Source of the DNA: Sphingobacteriales bacterium
Lineage (GTDB): Bacteria > Bacteroidota > Bacteroidia > Sphingobacteriales > Sphingobacteriaceae
Assembly (NCBI GenBank): GCA_026390835.1
Contig: JAPLFD010000018.1
Location: forward strand, 1 to 41,906
DNA length: 41,906 nt
Direction: 5' to 3'
The translations under genes were made by a program, and so were the position numbers. Under the pieces are notes generated by a model. It was not told the origin of the DNA and searched no databases. It saw only the letters and a program-made list of their open reading frames with translations. Shown in pieces: positions 1-9,500 of the stretch (the stretch's first letter is position 1; each line of letters starts with the position of its first letter).

Positions 1-892
1 AAGCGTTTCACATTCCACAAATGAAAATACTCGTGAGCAACCAACCCTAAGAAACCTTTATAGCCATTTTCGTTAGCATACTGCCCTCTTGGATGACCTA
101 ATACCGTAGAATTTAAGTGTTCTAAACCACCACCACCCGATGCATAATTGTGCACAATAAATACTTATTCGGATTTTCGCCAAAAACTTTGGTAGTTTGT
201 TCCACAATTTTGGCCATATCTACTTTTAATTTTTCAGCATTATAATTACCTCCACCATACATGGCCACCTCGTGGCGAACACCGGCCGCAGTAAATTCAA
301 ACACATCTTGGTTTCCCACCTCAATTGGAGAATCAAACAAGATATCAAAGTTTGGAACGGTGTAGGTAAAAGCACCCGGTTTTACAGGACTTAAGCCTGT
401 AGACACTTTAGACCAGCTAGCAAAAGGTTTAATGGTAACTGTAGAGGGTTTAGCCAATTGCCCTGCCGGATACATAAAAATACCCGTTGGCGATAAAAAT
501 GCATGCGAAGCATCTACAAAGCTAGTACGTACCGATATTTCGAACGCATATACTCGGTAAGAAATGCGAATATCCGATTTTTTAGGATTTTGAATGCGCC
601 AAGTACTCTTATTTACTTTTTGTGATGCAAGTGCCTGGCCCTTCCCATCTATTGCTTTGAATCCTTCTACATTCTTGGCAAACTCTCTCACTAAATACGA
701 ACCGGGTGCCCAAACAGGCATCTTCACATCAATTTGGGGCTGATGATTTCCCTTTAATAACATACTTACTTCAACATAATGCGCCTGTGGCTCTACAAAA
801 GAAACTTCAAATGAAATATGGCTTTGCGCCATTATCTGTGTACTTAAAAGGGCCATAAATAGGAACGACAAAAATGGTTTTAGATTCTTCAT
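1..892 (-). pseudogene. M61 (glycyl aminopeptidase-like) peptidase, frameshifted, 3' end outside window
   Basis: Reading from ATG at 892, the protein starts with a clear signal peptide (MKNLKPFLSFLFMALLSTQIMAQS) and continues through an M61-type N-terminal beta domain. At about residue 245 the frame is lost and a stop follows at 124-122. If the frame is shifted near 156-160, it reopens without a stop to the window edge and gives the family hallmarks: a GGGGLEHLNST stretch (around 135-103) and the zinc motif HEYFH at 35-21, followed by LWNVKR. M61 enzymes are zinc aminopeptidases. The signal peptide implies an exported protein. The spacing suggests 1 or 4 nt were lost, upstream of the metal site, so the encoded product would be inactive. 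An in-frame upstream ATG at 985 was not used because the signal peptide and the promoter at 918-948 both favour 892. A sequencing error is the main alternative to a true pseudogene. Confidence 0.8.
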
Positions 893-917
893 TGGTTCTA
901 AACGGATAGGTTTATAA

Positions 918-948
918 CAAAAGTAGTTTTTAATTTTAAAGTAAGAAA
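918..948 (-). promoter_or_regulatory. Bacteroidota-type promoter for the M61 gene
   Basis: On the minus strand, TACTTTTG (925-918) matches the -7 element TAnnTTTG exactly. TTTC (948-945) lies 19 nt upstream and differs from the -33 consensus TTTG by one base. Transcription would begin a few bases after 918, giving a short leader before the ATG at 892. The site is intact although the gene is frameshifted. Confidence 0.55.
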
Positions 949-1041
949 TTTTGAAAAACTTGCAGCTGTAATTTATTGGATACATTTTGGGTACATGTGC
1001 ACTGAATAACTTACTTTTACCCTCAAATCACAGCTATTTAA

Positions 1042-2130
1042 ATGAAAACTAAACGCATTCTCTATATTTTACTGGCCCTTTGTTTAGGTGCTGCCATTCT
1101 CTATCGTGTTACTAAAAATGCACAACAAGGGGCCGGAGGAAAAGGTGGTTCGGGTGGGTCTAAAGGGGGCAAAAATGCCGGTACAATGCCTCCTACAAAA
1201 GTAAATGGCTTAATTATAAGCAGTCAAGCTTTTGATAGTAACATTACCTTAAGCGGGGCTGTTGAGGCCGATGAAGAAGTGGAAATTAGGCCCGAAATAT
1301 CTGGCTTAGTTAAAGGTATTTACTTTACAGAGGGTACTAGTGTAAGCAAAGGACAACTACTCGTAAAAATAAACGATACCGAACTACAAGCGCAACTTAA
1401 ACAAGCGCTAAGTAAACAAAAACTAGCCTCCGAAACCGAATCGAGGGCAAAACAATTGCTAAACAAAGAAGCCATTAGCCAAGAAGAATACGATATCGCT
1501 TTTGCCGAATTAACTAACCTAAAAGCACAAACAGAACTTATTAGGGCACAGTTATCTAAAACCGCCATCACAGCCCCTTTTAGTGGGCGCATTGGTTTGC
1601 GCTCAATATCTACCGGCGAATATGTAAGCCCTAGCACCAGCATTACCAAACTGGTAAATAGTCAAATTGTTAAAATTAGTTTCTCGGTTCCGGAAAAATA
1701 TGCCGGAAAAATTAAAAATCAAACAGAAATTCAGTTTACTGTAGACGGAAACAGCAAACCTTTTAGTGCTAAAATTTATGCTATGGATCCGGGCATAGAA
1801 ACCAATACCAGAACCTTGCAACTAAAAGCAAAAACTACCAATATAGGTAACCAGTTGATTCCAGGCTCTTTTGCTAAAATTACGTTGCCATTGGCGGGTA
1901 TACCCGATGCTATTTTAATTCCTACACAAGCTGTTATACCTGTTTTAAAAGGCAAAAAAGTATTTATTAGCAGCAATGGTTTAGCTAAAGAAATACCAAT
2001 TGAAACCGGACCACGAACCGATAAATATATTTTAGTGCTCTCTGGCTTATCCGTAGGCGATACCTTGTTAACTTCGGGAATGATGTCGCTAAAAAATGAG
2101 AGTCCGGTAAAAGTAATAGTGAAAAACTAA
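1042..2130 (+). CDS. RND efflux periplasmic adaptor (membrane fusion protein, HlyD/AcrA family)
   Basis: This 362-residue protein links an inner-membrane RND pump to an outer-membrane channel. It has an N-terminal membrane anchor (about residues 5-22) with no lipobox. A Gly/Lys-rich linker follows (about 28-47), then the split lipoyl/biotinyl-like domain (VEIRPEISGLVKGIYF on one side, ITAPFSGRIGLRSIS on the other) around a coiled-coil hairpin (about 112-175). The beta-barrel and membrane-proximal domains end the protein. It is the first gene of an operon: the pump starts 4 nt after its stop, and the channel gene follows. The exported substrate cannot be told from sequence. No convincing promoter was found; TTTG at 986 and TACTTTTA at 1012 are 22 nt apart, which is too far. 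Confidence 0.93.
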   Translation: MKTKRILYILLALCLGAAILYRVTKNAQQGAGGKGGSGGSKGGKNAGTMPPTKVNGLIISSQAFDSNITLSGAVEADEEVEIRPEISGLVKGIYFTEGTSVSKGQLLVKINDTELQAQLKQALSKQKLASETESRAKQLLNKEAISQEEYDIAFAELTNLKAQTELIRAQLSKTAITAPFSGRIGLRSISTGEYVSPSTSITKLVNSQIVKISFSVPEKYAGKIKNQTEIQFTVDGNSKPFSAKIYAMDPGIETNTRTLQLKAKTTNIGNQLIPGSFAKITLPLAGIPDAILIPTQAVIPVLKGKKVFISSNGLAKEIPIETGPRTDKYILVLSGLSVGDTLLTSGMMSLKNESPVKVIVKN

Positions 2131-2134
2131 GTAG

Positions 2135-5100
2135 ATGAGTTTATCGAGCACCAGCATTAAACGTCCGGTTTTAGCCATTGTTATGAACCTGAGCTTAGTC
2201 CTTTTTGGACTGATTGGCTTTCATTTTTTGGGCGTTCGCGAATTTCCATCTATTGATCCACCGGTAGTATCTGTACGTACCGGTTACCCGGGCGCCAATG
2301 CCGATGTAATTGAATCGCAAATTACCGAACCATTAGAAAAAGCCATCAACAGTATTGATGGAGTACGGAATATTTCCTCTTCAAGTAATCAAGGTTCGAG
2401 CAATATTACCGTTGAGTTTAACCTCACTAAAGATTTAGAAGAAGCCACCAACGATGTTCGCGATAAAGTCTCGCAAGCGGCTCGTTCCTTACCAAAAGAT
2501 ATAGACGGTTTACCAGTTGTAGCCAAGGCCGATGCCAACTCGGAGTCTATTTTATCGATGACCCTAGAAAGCGATACCCGCAACCACTTGGAATTGAGCG
2601 ATTATGCCGAAAACGTATTGGCGCAACGCTTACAAACCATTCCGGGAGTAAGTAACGTGCAAATTTGGGGGCAAAAACGCATGGCCATGCGCATTTGGAT
2701 AGATCCTTCGCGAATGGCGGCCTATCGCTTAACCGCACTAGATATTAAAACGGCTCTCGACAAAGAAAACATCGAACTCCCTTCCGGAAAAATCACCGGA
2801 GAGTCAACCGAATTGTCTGTAAAAACCATGGGAAACTTATCTTCCGAAGATGATTTCAATAATTTGATTATTAAAAACGATGGGGTAAACATCATCCGAT
2901 TAAAAGATATTGGTTCGGCAGTAATGGCTCCAGAAAATGAGGAAACCATGTTGCGTCAATCTGGTAAAACCATGATTGGCATGGCCATTGTACCGCAACC
3001 GGGTGCCAATTATTTAGATATTTCTGATGAGTTTTATAAACGCTATGAGCAAATTAAAAAAGATTTGCCTAAAGATTTTAAACTCGATGTAGCGATAGAT
3101 CAAACCATTTTTATCAAAAAATCAGTTTCCGAAGTTGCCGAAACCCTCCTACTCTCTTTGGTATTGGTTATTCTAATTATATATTTATTTTTCCGCGACT
3201 GGAGCATCGCCTTCCGCCCATTAATAGATATTCCGGTATCTTTAATTGCCACCTTCTTTGTGATGTACATGTTTGGGTTTTCCATCAATGTACTCACCTT
3301 ACTAGCTATTGTATTGGCTACCGGCTTGGTTGTTGATGATGGTATTGTGGTAACCGAAAACATTTTCAAAAAAATTGAAGAGGGCTATTCGCCTATTGAG
3401 GCCGCCATTAAAGGCTCTAATGAAATTTTCTTTGCGGTAATCTCCATTTCCATTACCCTAGCTGCGGTGTTTTTACCGGTTATTTTTTTAGAAGGATTTG
3501 TAGGCCGCTTGTTCCGAGAATTTGGCGTAGTCATTGGGGCAGCCGTACTTATATCTGCTTTTGTATCGCTTACTTTAACCCCTATGCTCAATGCCTATTT
3601 AATGAAAGGGCATCAGAAAAAAACTAAATTTTATGAGCGTACCGAACCTTATTTTGTAGCCCTAACCAACGGTTACACGCAATCTCTCGAACGCTTTTTA
3701 CAAAAACCGAAAAGAGCCTTCGCCATTCTAGTAGGCTGTATTGCTTTAATTGCCTTGTTCTGGGTTATTTTACAAAAAGAAACAGCCCCTTACGACGATC
3801 GAAGCGCCATTAACATGCAACTTTCTGCGCCCGAAGGAGCTTCTTTCGAATACACCGACAATTTTGTATTAAAAGTGGCACAAATGGTAGAAGATTCTAT
3901 TCCGGATAAACGTATAAACCTAACCGTAACCGCTCCTGGATTTAGTGGTAGTGGCGCAGCAAATACGGGTTTTGTACGTATTCGTTTAACCGAGCCTGAC
4001 CAACGGAAAGCCACACAAAGTGAACTTACAGATAAGCTAACTAAAATTACAAAGACTTTCTCCGAAGGGAAAATATTTGTAGTACAGCAACCCACCATAT
4101 CGGTAAATCGTAGAGGTGGTTTGCCAATCAGCTACATTATACAAGCTCCAAATTTTGAAAAACTAAGAGAAAAATTACCGCTATTTATGGAGGAAGTGAG
4201 TAAAGACCCTACATTCACCGTATCTGATGCTAACCTTAAATTTAACAAGCCCGAAATAAACCTATCTATTGATAGAGAACGGGCAAAAAATTTAGGGGTT
4301 TCGGTGCTCGATATTGCACAAACCTTGCAATTTGCTTTAAGCGGACAACGTTTCGCCTATTTTATCCAAAATGGCAAACAATACCAAGTTATTGGGCAAT
4401 ACGATCGGATGAACCGTAACGACCCCACAGATTTAACCTCCATATTTGTGCGGAACAACCGTGGCGAACTCATTCAATTAGATAATTTAATTCAGGTAGA
4501 AGAACAAAGCACTCCGCCACAACTGTACCATAATAACCGCTTTGTTTCAGCTACCGTTTCTGCCGGCCTAGCACCTGGTAAAAGTATTGGCGATGGCATT
4601 GATGCAATGGATAATATAAGTAAAAAAGTATTGGACGATAGTTTTTCTACCGATTTAGGCGGCGAATCTCGAGATTTTAAAGAAAGCTCTTCCAATACCC
4701 TATTTGCCTTTGCTTTGGCTTTATTACTCATTTATCTGCTACTTGCTGCACAATTCGAAAGTTTTATAGATCCTGTAATTATTATTTTAACCGTACCCAT
4801 GGCCGTAGCCGGGGCATTTTTCTCTCTGTGGCTTTTCGGGCAAACCTGGAATATTTTTAGCCAAATTGGCACCATTATGCTTATTGGCTTGGTAACCAAA
4901 AACGGTATTTTAATTGTAGAGTTTGCCAACCAGTTAAAAGAAAAAGGAGAGCCTGTAGCATCGGCCATACGCAAAGCCGCCGAGGCTAGACTTCGCCCTA
5001 TTTTAATGACCAGCTTGGCCATTGCCCTAGGCGCACTTCCAATTGCCTTGGCTATTGGGGCCGCAGCAAAAAGTAGAATGGGCATGGGCATTGTTATTAT

Positions 5101-5212
5101 TGGAGGAACTTTATTTTCTCTGGTGCTTACGCTTTATGTTATTCCGGCCATTTACAGCTTATGGTCAAAACCACTAAAATCACCTAGTCCATCTCAAAAA
5201 AATGAAAAATAG
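2135..5212 (+). CDS. RND efflux pump, inner-membrane transporter (HAE1/AcrB type)
   Basis: At 1025 residues this is the normal length for an AcrB-type drug/proton antiporter. The N-terminus (ISIKRP-like SIKRPVLAIVMNLSLVLFG) starts the first membrane helix, followed by a large periplasmic loop, six helices, a second loop and six more helices. The proton-relay residues are present: the Asp pair D401-D402 in LVVDDGIVV (helix 4) and K922 in LVTKNGIL (helix 10), matching AcrB D407, D408 and K940. It therefore looks functional. It sits between its adaptor (4-nt gap upstream) and its channel (11-nt overlap downstream), so the trio is probably translated together. Substrate unknown; the class handles drugs, detergents and fatty-acid-like compounds. 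Confidence 0.96.
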   Translation: MSLSSTSIKRPVLAIVMNLSLVLFGLIGFHFLGVREFPSIDPPVVSVRTGYPGANADVIESQITEPLEKAINSIDGVRNISSSSNQGSSNITVEFNLTKDLEEATNDVRDKVSQAARSLPKDIDGLPVVAKADANSESILSMTLESDTRNHLELSDYAENVLAQRLQTIPGVSNVQIWGQKRMAMRIWIDPSRMAAYRLTALDIKTALDKENIELPSGKITGESTELSVKTMGNLSSEDDFNNLIIKNDGVNIIRLKDIGSAVMAPENEETMLRQSGKTMIGMAIVPQPGANYLDISDEFYKRYEQIKKDLPKDFKLDVAIDQTIFIKKSVSEVAETLLLSLVLVILIIYLFFRDWSIAFRPLIDIPVSLIATFFVMYMFGFSINVLTLLAIVLATGLVVDDGIVVTENIFKKIEEGYSPIEAAIKGSNEIFFAVISISITLAAVFLPVIFLEGFVGRLFREFGVVIGAAVLISAFVSLTLTPMLNAYLMKGHQKKTKFYERTEPYFVALTNGYTQSLERFLQKPKRAFAILVGCIALIALFWVILQKETAPYDDRSAINMQLSAPEGASFEYTDNFVLKVAQMVEDSIPDKRINLTVTAPGFSGSGAANTGFVRIRLTEPDQRKATQSELTDKLTKITKTFSEGKIFVVQQPTISVNRRGGLPISYIIQAPNFEKLREKLPLFMEEVSKDPTFTVSDANLKFNKPEINLSIDRERAKNLGVSVLDIAQTLQFALSGQRFAYFIQNGKQYQVIGQYDRMNRNDPTDLTSIFVRNNRGELIQLDNLIQVEEQSTPPQLYHNNRFVSATVSAGLAPGKSIGDGIDAMDNISKKVLDDSFSTDLGGESRDFKESSSNTLFAFALALLLIYLLLAAQFESFIDPVIIILTVPMAVAGAFFSLWLFGQTWNIFSQIGTIMLIGLVTKNGILIVEFANQLKEKGEPVASAIRKAAEARLRPILMTSLAIALGALPIALAIGAAAKSRMGMGIVIIGGTLFSLVLTLYVIPAIYSLWSKPLKSPSPSQKNEK

Positions 5213-6506
5213 TCTCCGTGTTTTAGTATTACTTTTACTGAGTACTGCTTGCTATGCTCAAGAAAAACTCACCCTGCAGCAGGCTATTGAGCTTACCTTA
5301 CAAAACAACTTCGATATTCAACTTCGTAGCAATCAGGTAAGCGTTGCCAAAAACAATGTCAGCCTGGCCAATGCCGGAATATTGCCATTGATTACCGGCA
5401 ATTTTACCAACAATCATTCGGTACAAAATAGCGAACAAACACTAGCAAACGGCACCCAGCAACAACAAGACAATGCCAAAAATGCCAACACCAATGTCGG
5501 AATTAACCTTAATTGGAGAATTTTCGATGGGTTTGCCATGTTTGCCAATTACACTCGGCTGCAAAAATTACAAACCAGCGGTGAACTCAATTTCAGACTA
5601 ACGGTAGAAAATACATTGTCCGATGTTATGAATACCTATTTCGATTTGGTTCGCCAAAACCAATATATTCATTCATTTCTATCGGCAGTAGAAGTTTCTC
5701 AAATACGGCTAAAAAATTCACAAACCCGTTACAGTATTGGCAAAGCATCTAAACTAGAGGTGCTAGCAGCTAAGGTTGATTTGAATACCGATACCACAAA
5801 CCTCATGCGTCAGCAAGATGCTTTTCAGCAAGCTAAAACCCAACTCAATTTACTAATGGGAAGATCGTTGGAAACCAATTTCACGGTAAGTGATACCATT
5901 GCACTACAAGGCACTTTTACCTATGCTGAATTACTACAGGCGGTGCAAACAAAAAATCCGGAAATACGTTTAGCCGACATACAACAACAAGTTGCCAAAC
6001 TAAACCTCACTCAAGTACGAGCCAGCCGCTACCCGGGCATAAGCTTAAATACGGGCTACAACTTCTCAAACTCCAGCTCGGCACTAGGGTTTGCCCGTGA
6101 AGCTACAGGAAGAGGATTTACATATGGTATTACTGCCAGCGTGCCCTTATTTAATGGCTTTTTACAAAGCAGAAACGAGAAAAATGCCAATATAGGAGTC
6201 AATAGTGCGCAAATTCAATTTAAACAAACCCAACAACGCATACAAGCACAATTGCAACAAGCCTATCAAACCTACACCACCAACTTAGTATTGGTACGTT
6301 TAGAAACTCAAAACCAAGAAACAGCCAAACAAAACATGGATATTTCTTTGGATAAATTTCGCTTAGGCAGTTTGAGTGCTATAGAATTTCGAGAAGCACA
6401 GTTAAATTATTTAAATGCATCTGCTCGTACCAGCGATGCGCAATTTCAAGCCAAACAAGCAGAAATAATTCTCAAGCAATTGAGTGGAGAACTATCAGTT
6501 AAATAA
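5202..6506 (+). CDS. TolC-family outer-membrane efflux channel
   Basis: This 434-residue protein has a signal peptide (MKNSLRVLVLLLLSTACYA, then QEKL) and two repeats of the outer-membrane efflux family. Each has long coiled-coil helices (for example ANAGILPLITGNFTNN and the second-half equivalent RASRYPGISLNTGYNF). It would form the trimeric channel that takes substrate from the RND pump across the outer membrane. Its ATG at 5202 lies inside the 3' end of the pump gene (11-nt overlap), which indicates translational coupling. STAC at the signal-peptide end is not a good lipobox because the -3 residue is Ser, so signal peptidase I cleavage is more likely. No terminator hairpin is visible after the stop. 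Confidence 0.94.
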   Translation: MKNSLRVLVLLLLSTACYAQEKLTLQQAIELTLQNNFDIQLRSNQVSVAKNNVSLANAGILPLITGNFTNNHSVQNSEQTLANGTQQQQDNAKNANTNVGINLNWRIFDGFAMFANYTRLQKLQTSGELNFRLTVENTLSDVMNTYFDLVRQNQYIHSFLSAVEVSQIRLKNSQTRYSIGKASKLEVLAAKVDLNTDTTNLMRQQDAFQQAKTQLNLLMGRSLETNFTVSDTIALQGTFTYAELLQAVQTKNPEIRLADIQQQVAKLNLTQVRASRYPGISLNTGYNFSNSSSALGFAREATGRGFTYGITASVPLFNGFLQSRNEKNANIGVNSAQIQFKQTQQRIQAQLQQAYQTYTTNLVLVRLETQNQETAKQNMDISLDKFRLGSLSAIEFREAQLNYLNASARTSDAQFQAKQAEIILKQLSGELSVK

Positions 6507-6594
6507 CTCGATAATTTAAAATCATTTTTATTTATTTCTTTTTAACAAGTATTTTGTAATTTAACGCCTTAATACGCCGCTAAATTTTCAAGAT

Positions 6595-9500
6595 ATGATT
6601 CCCTATTTCTCCAAGCTAAAACGTTCTCTTTACGTAGAAAAAACATTGCTAATGGTACTATTAATCCTGCTTTTGCCTGGATATGTACTTTTCGCCCAAG
6701 AAATTTCTACCAACGCCAAAGAGCTAAACAAATTTGCTCGAATTCAAAAAAAATCGGTAGATAAAGATCGGAAAGAAGCTTTTAAGGAGGCTGAAAAAAA
6801 CAACTGGATTACCTTTAAGGTATTTGAAAACGGGAAGGTAATGTCGCTTCAAAGTTTAGATGCTGAAGGCCATCCTTTGTATTTAGTTACCGATAACAAT
6901 TCCTACGCAGCGGCCACTACCCGAGCTAATAAACTGTATACAAATGGCGGTTTGGGGCTAAGTTTAAGTGGATCTACCAATTTTTTAAAAGATAAAATTG
7001 GCGAATGGGATGGCGGATCCGTTTACGTATCGCATCAAGAATTTGCCAATAATCGTATTCTAAATAAAAATGCTACATCGGCAGTAAGCCAGCACGCTAC
7101 CCACGTTGCCGGTACCATTATGGCTGCTGGTATTAACACCAATGCCAAAGGTATGGCCTTCGGTTTACAACGTTTGGTTTCATACGATTTCAATGGAGAT
7201 TCTCCTGAAATGGCTACAGAAGCCACAAACGGCATGCTCATCTCAAATCACTCCTACGGATATATTGCCGGCTGGTATTACAATTCGGGAGCAACGCCCG
7301 CAGCACGTTGGGAGTGGATGGGTAATAATGGAGAGTACGAAGATTATAAATTTGGATTATACGATAATACTGCAAGAAATTATGATGTTATATGTTATAA
7401 TGCACCATTCTACTTACCGGTAAAATCAGCCGGAAATAACCGTGGAGAAACTGGGCCTGCAATTGGCCAAACGTATTGGAAACAAGTAAATGGCACCTGG
7501 ACGGAATTTACCCGTAACAATGGAGATATTTATAGCAACGACTCTTACGATTGCCTCTCTCTTACCTCAAACGCAAAAAATATTTTAACCGTAGGAGCCA
7601 TTAGTGGTATACCTAATGGGCCTTTTACACCTAATAATATCCAAATTTCTTCTTTTAGTAGTTTTGGCCCTACCGATGATGGACGTATAAAACCCGATGT
7701 GGTTGGAATGGGTGTAGCGCTTACATCCACTATTCCCACTAGTCCTACAGCCTACGGATCATTAAGTGGAACATCCATGTCAGCACCAAATGTTACAGGT
7801 ACCTTGGTGTTACTACAAGAAGCCTATGCACAAAAAAATGCAGGCGCAGTTATGCGCTCTGCTTCTTTAAAAGGACTTGTAATTCATACGGCAGATGATG
7901 CAGGCAATGCCGGCCCTGATTATATTTATGGTTGGGGCTTAGTAAACGCAGAAAAAGCGGCAAAGGTAATCCTCGGTGATGGGGCAAGCGCTACAAACAT
8001 TCATAAGATTATCCTAGATTCATTAACCCAACAAGCAGCTACAAAGACACTTTCCTTAATCAGTTCAGGATCAGGGCCATTGGTGGCCACTATTTGCTGG
8101 ACAGACCCTCCTGGAAATGCAACCGTTAGTGCTATTACGGACGACCGTACCCCAAAATTGGTAAACGATTTAGATCTTCGCATTAGCGACGGTACGCAAA
8201 CGTACCTCCCCTATAAACTTGACCCTGACCAACCGGCAAATGTGGCCACTAATGGAGATAACATTAGAGATAATGTCGAAAAAATAATTATACCCAATGC
8301 CACACCTGGCAAAACCTATACACTTACCATCAACCACAAAGGAACGTTGAGTGGTGTGGGCAATGGCAAACAAGCCTATTCCTTAATCTTATCGGGTGTG
8401 GGGGGATCTACATACTGTGCTTCAGCACCAACTGGTGCGCCCAATTCTAAAATTATAGGCTTTAGCCTAGCCAATACAACCTACACTGCCGCTGCTGGTT
8501 GTAATACTACAGGAGGGTATACCAATGCAACGAACCAAACCATACAGGTAGAAGCAGGAGCTACTTATCCTCTAAGTAGTGTAACTTTAGGAACCTGTGG
8601 TACAGAACAGGATAAAATTGCTAAAGTATATATCGATTTTAATAGCGATGGTGCATTTGATGAGGTGAATGAGTTGGTTGCAACTCCAACGCCGAACCTC
8701 GGCAGTACGGGAATTCTCCCATTAACGGTCTCTATCGCAATACCTGCAACGGTAACCATAGGAAATACCAGCCGTGTACGGATTGTGCTATCCGAAACTA
8801 CCGACGCCACGACCATAACTTCTTGCGGAACGTATGCCAATGGCGAAACTTTAGATATGAATATCAAGTTTAATGCACCTAGTAAAGATGTAGGTGTAAA
8901 TACCCTGATAGATCCTGCAAGCGGTACCTGCTCAAAAACTGGCCAAACAGTTACGGCTAATGTTAAAAATTTCGGCACCAGCGCAGTAAGTGGTATAGGC
9001 CTAACCGCACGCATTTACGACGGAACTACGTTGCTTAATACCCTAACAGGAAGTTATTCGGGTAGTATTAATCCAGGTATGGATGTAAACATTACTACCA
9101 CTCTCGGATTTAACTTAATAAGCGGCACTACGTATACTATAGAAACAGAAACCAGTTTAACAGGTGATTTAAACCCACTAAATAATTTACTTAGCAGCAC
9201 CATTACCACGAGCACACCACCAGCTGCAAGTAATTTACTGGTAACAAAATGCGATAATGCAAATTCATACACCCTTTCAGGCACTAGTACAGGTACCATA
9301 TTTTGGTATAAAAATGTAACCGATGCCTTACCTGTTGCCTTTAATTTACCGGGGCAAAGTGCTACTTATACCCAAGCAGGAAGTACTATTTCCACCTTTC
9401 ATGCTGGTGTAAACAATTTTAGCGGTAAAGTAGGCCCAGCAACTAACACTGTATTTGGGGTTGGTAGCAATGCATATTTAAGCGGGAACAACCCATCTGT

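Noticed and set aside
893-985. Upstream extension of the M61 gene to an ATG at 985
   Set aside because: The extra 31 residues precede a normal signal peptide and would start upstream of the promoter boxes at 918-948.
6507-6594. T-rich stretch after the TolC-like gene as a terminator, and TATTTTG at about 6551 as a promoter
   Set aside because: No stem precedes the T-runs, and the -7 box is one base short with no -33 partner at the right spacing.
8565-9014. 149-residue open frame on the minus strand inside the subtilase gene
   Set aside because: It lies wholly opposite a well-supported domain (GEVED/CARDB), has no recognisable motif and no promoter. It is a composition shadow.
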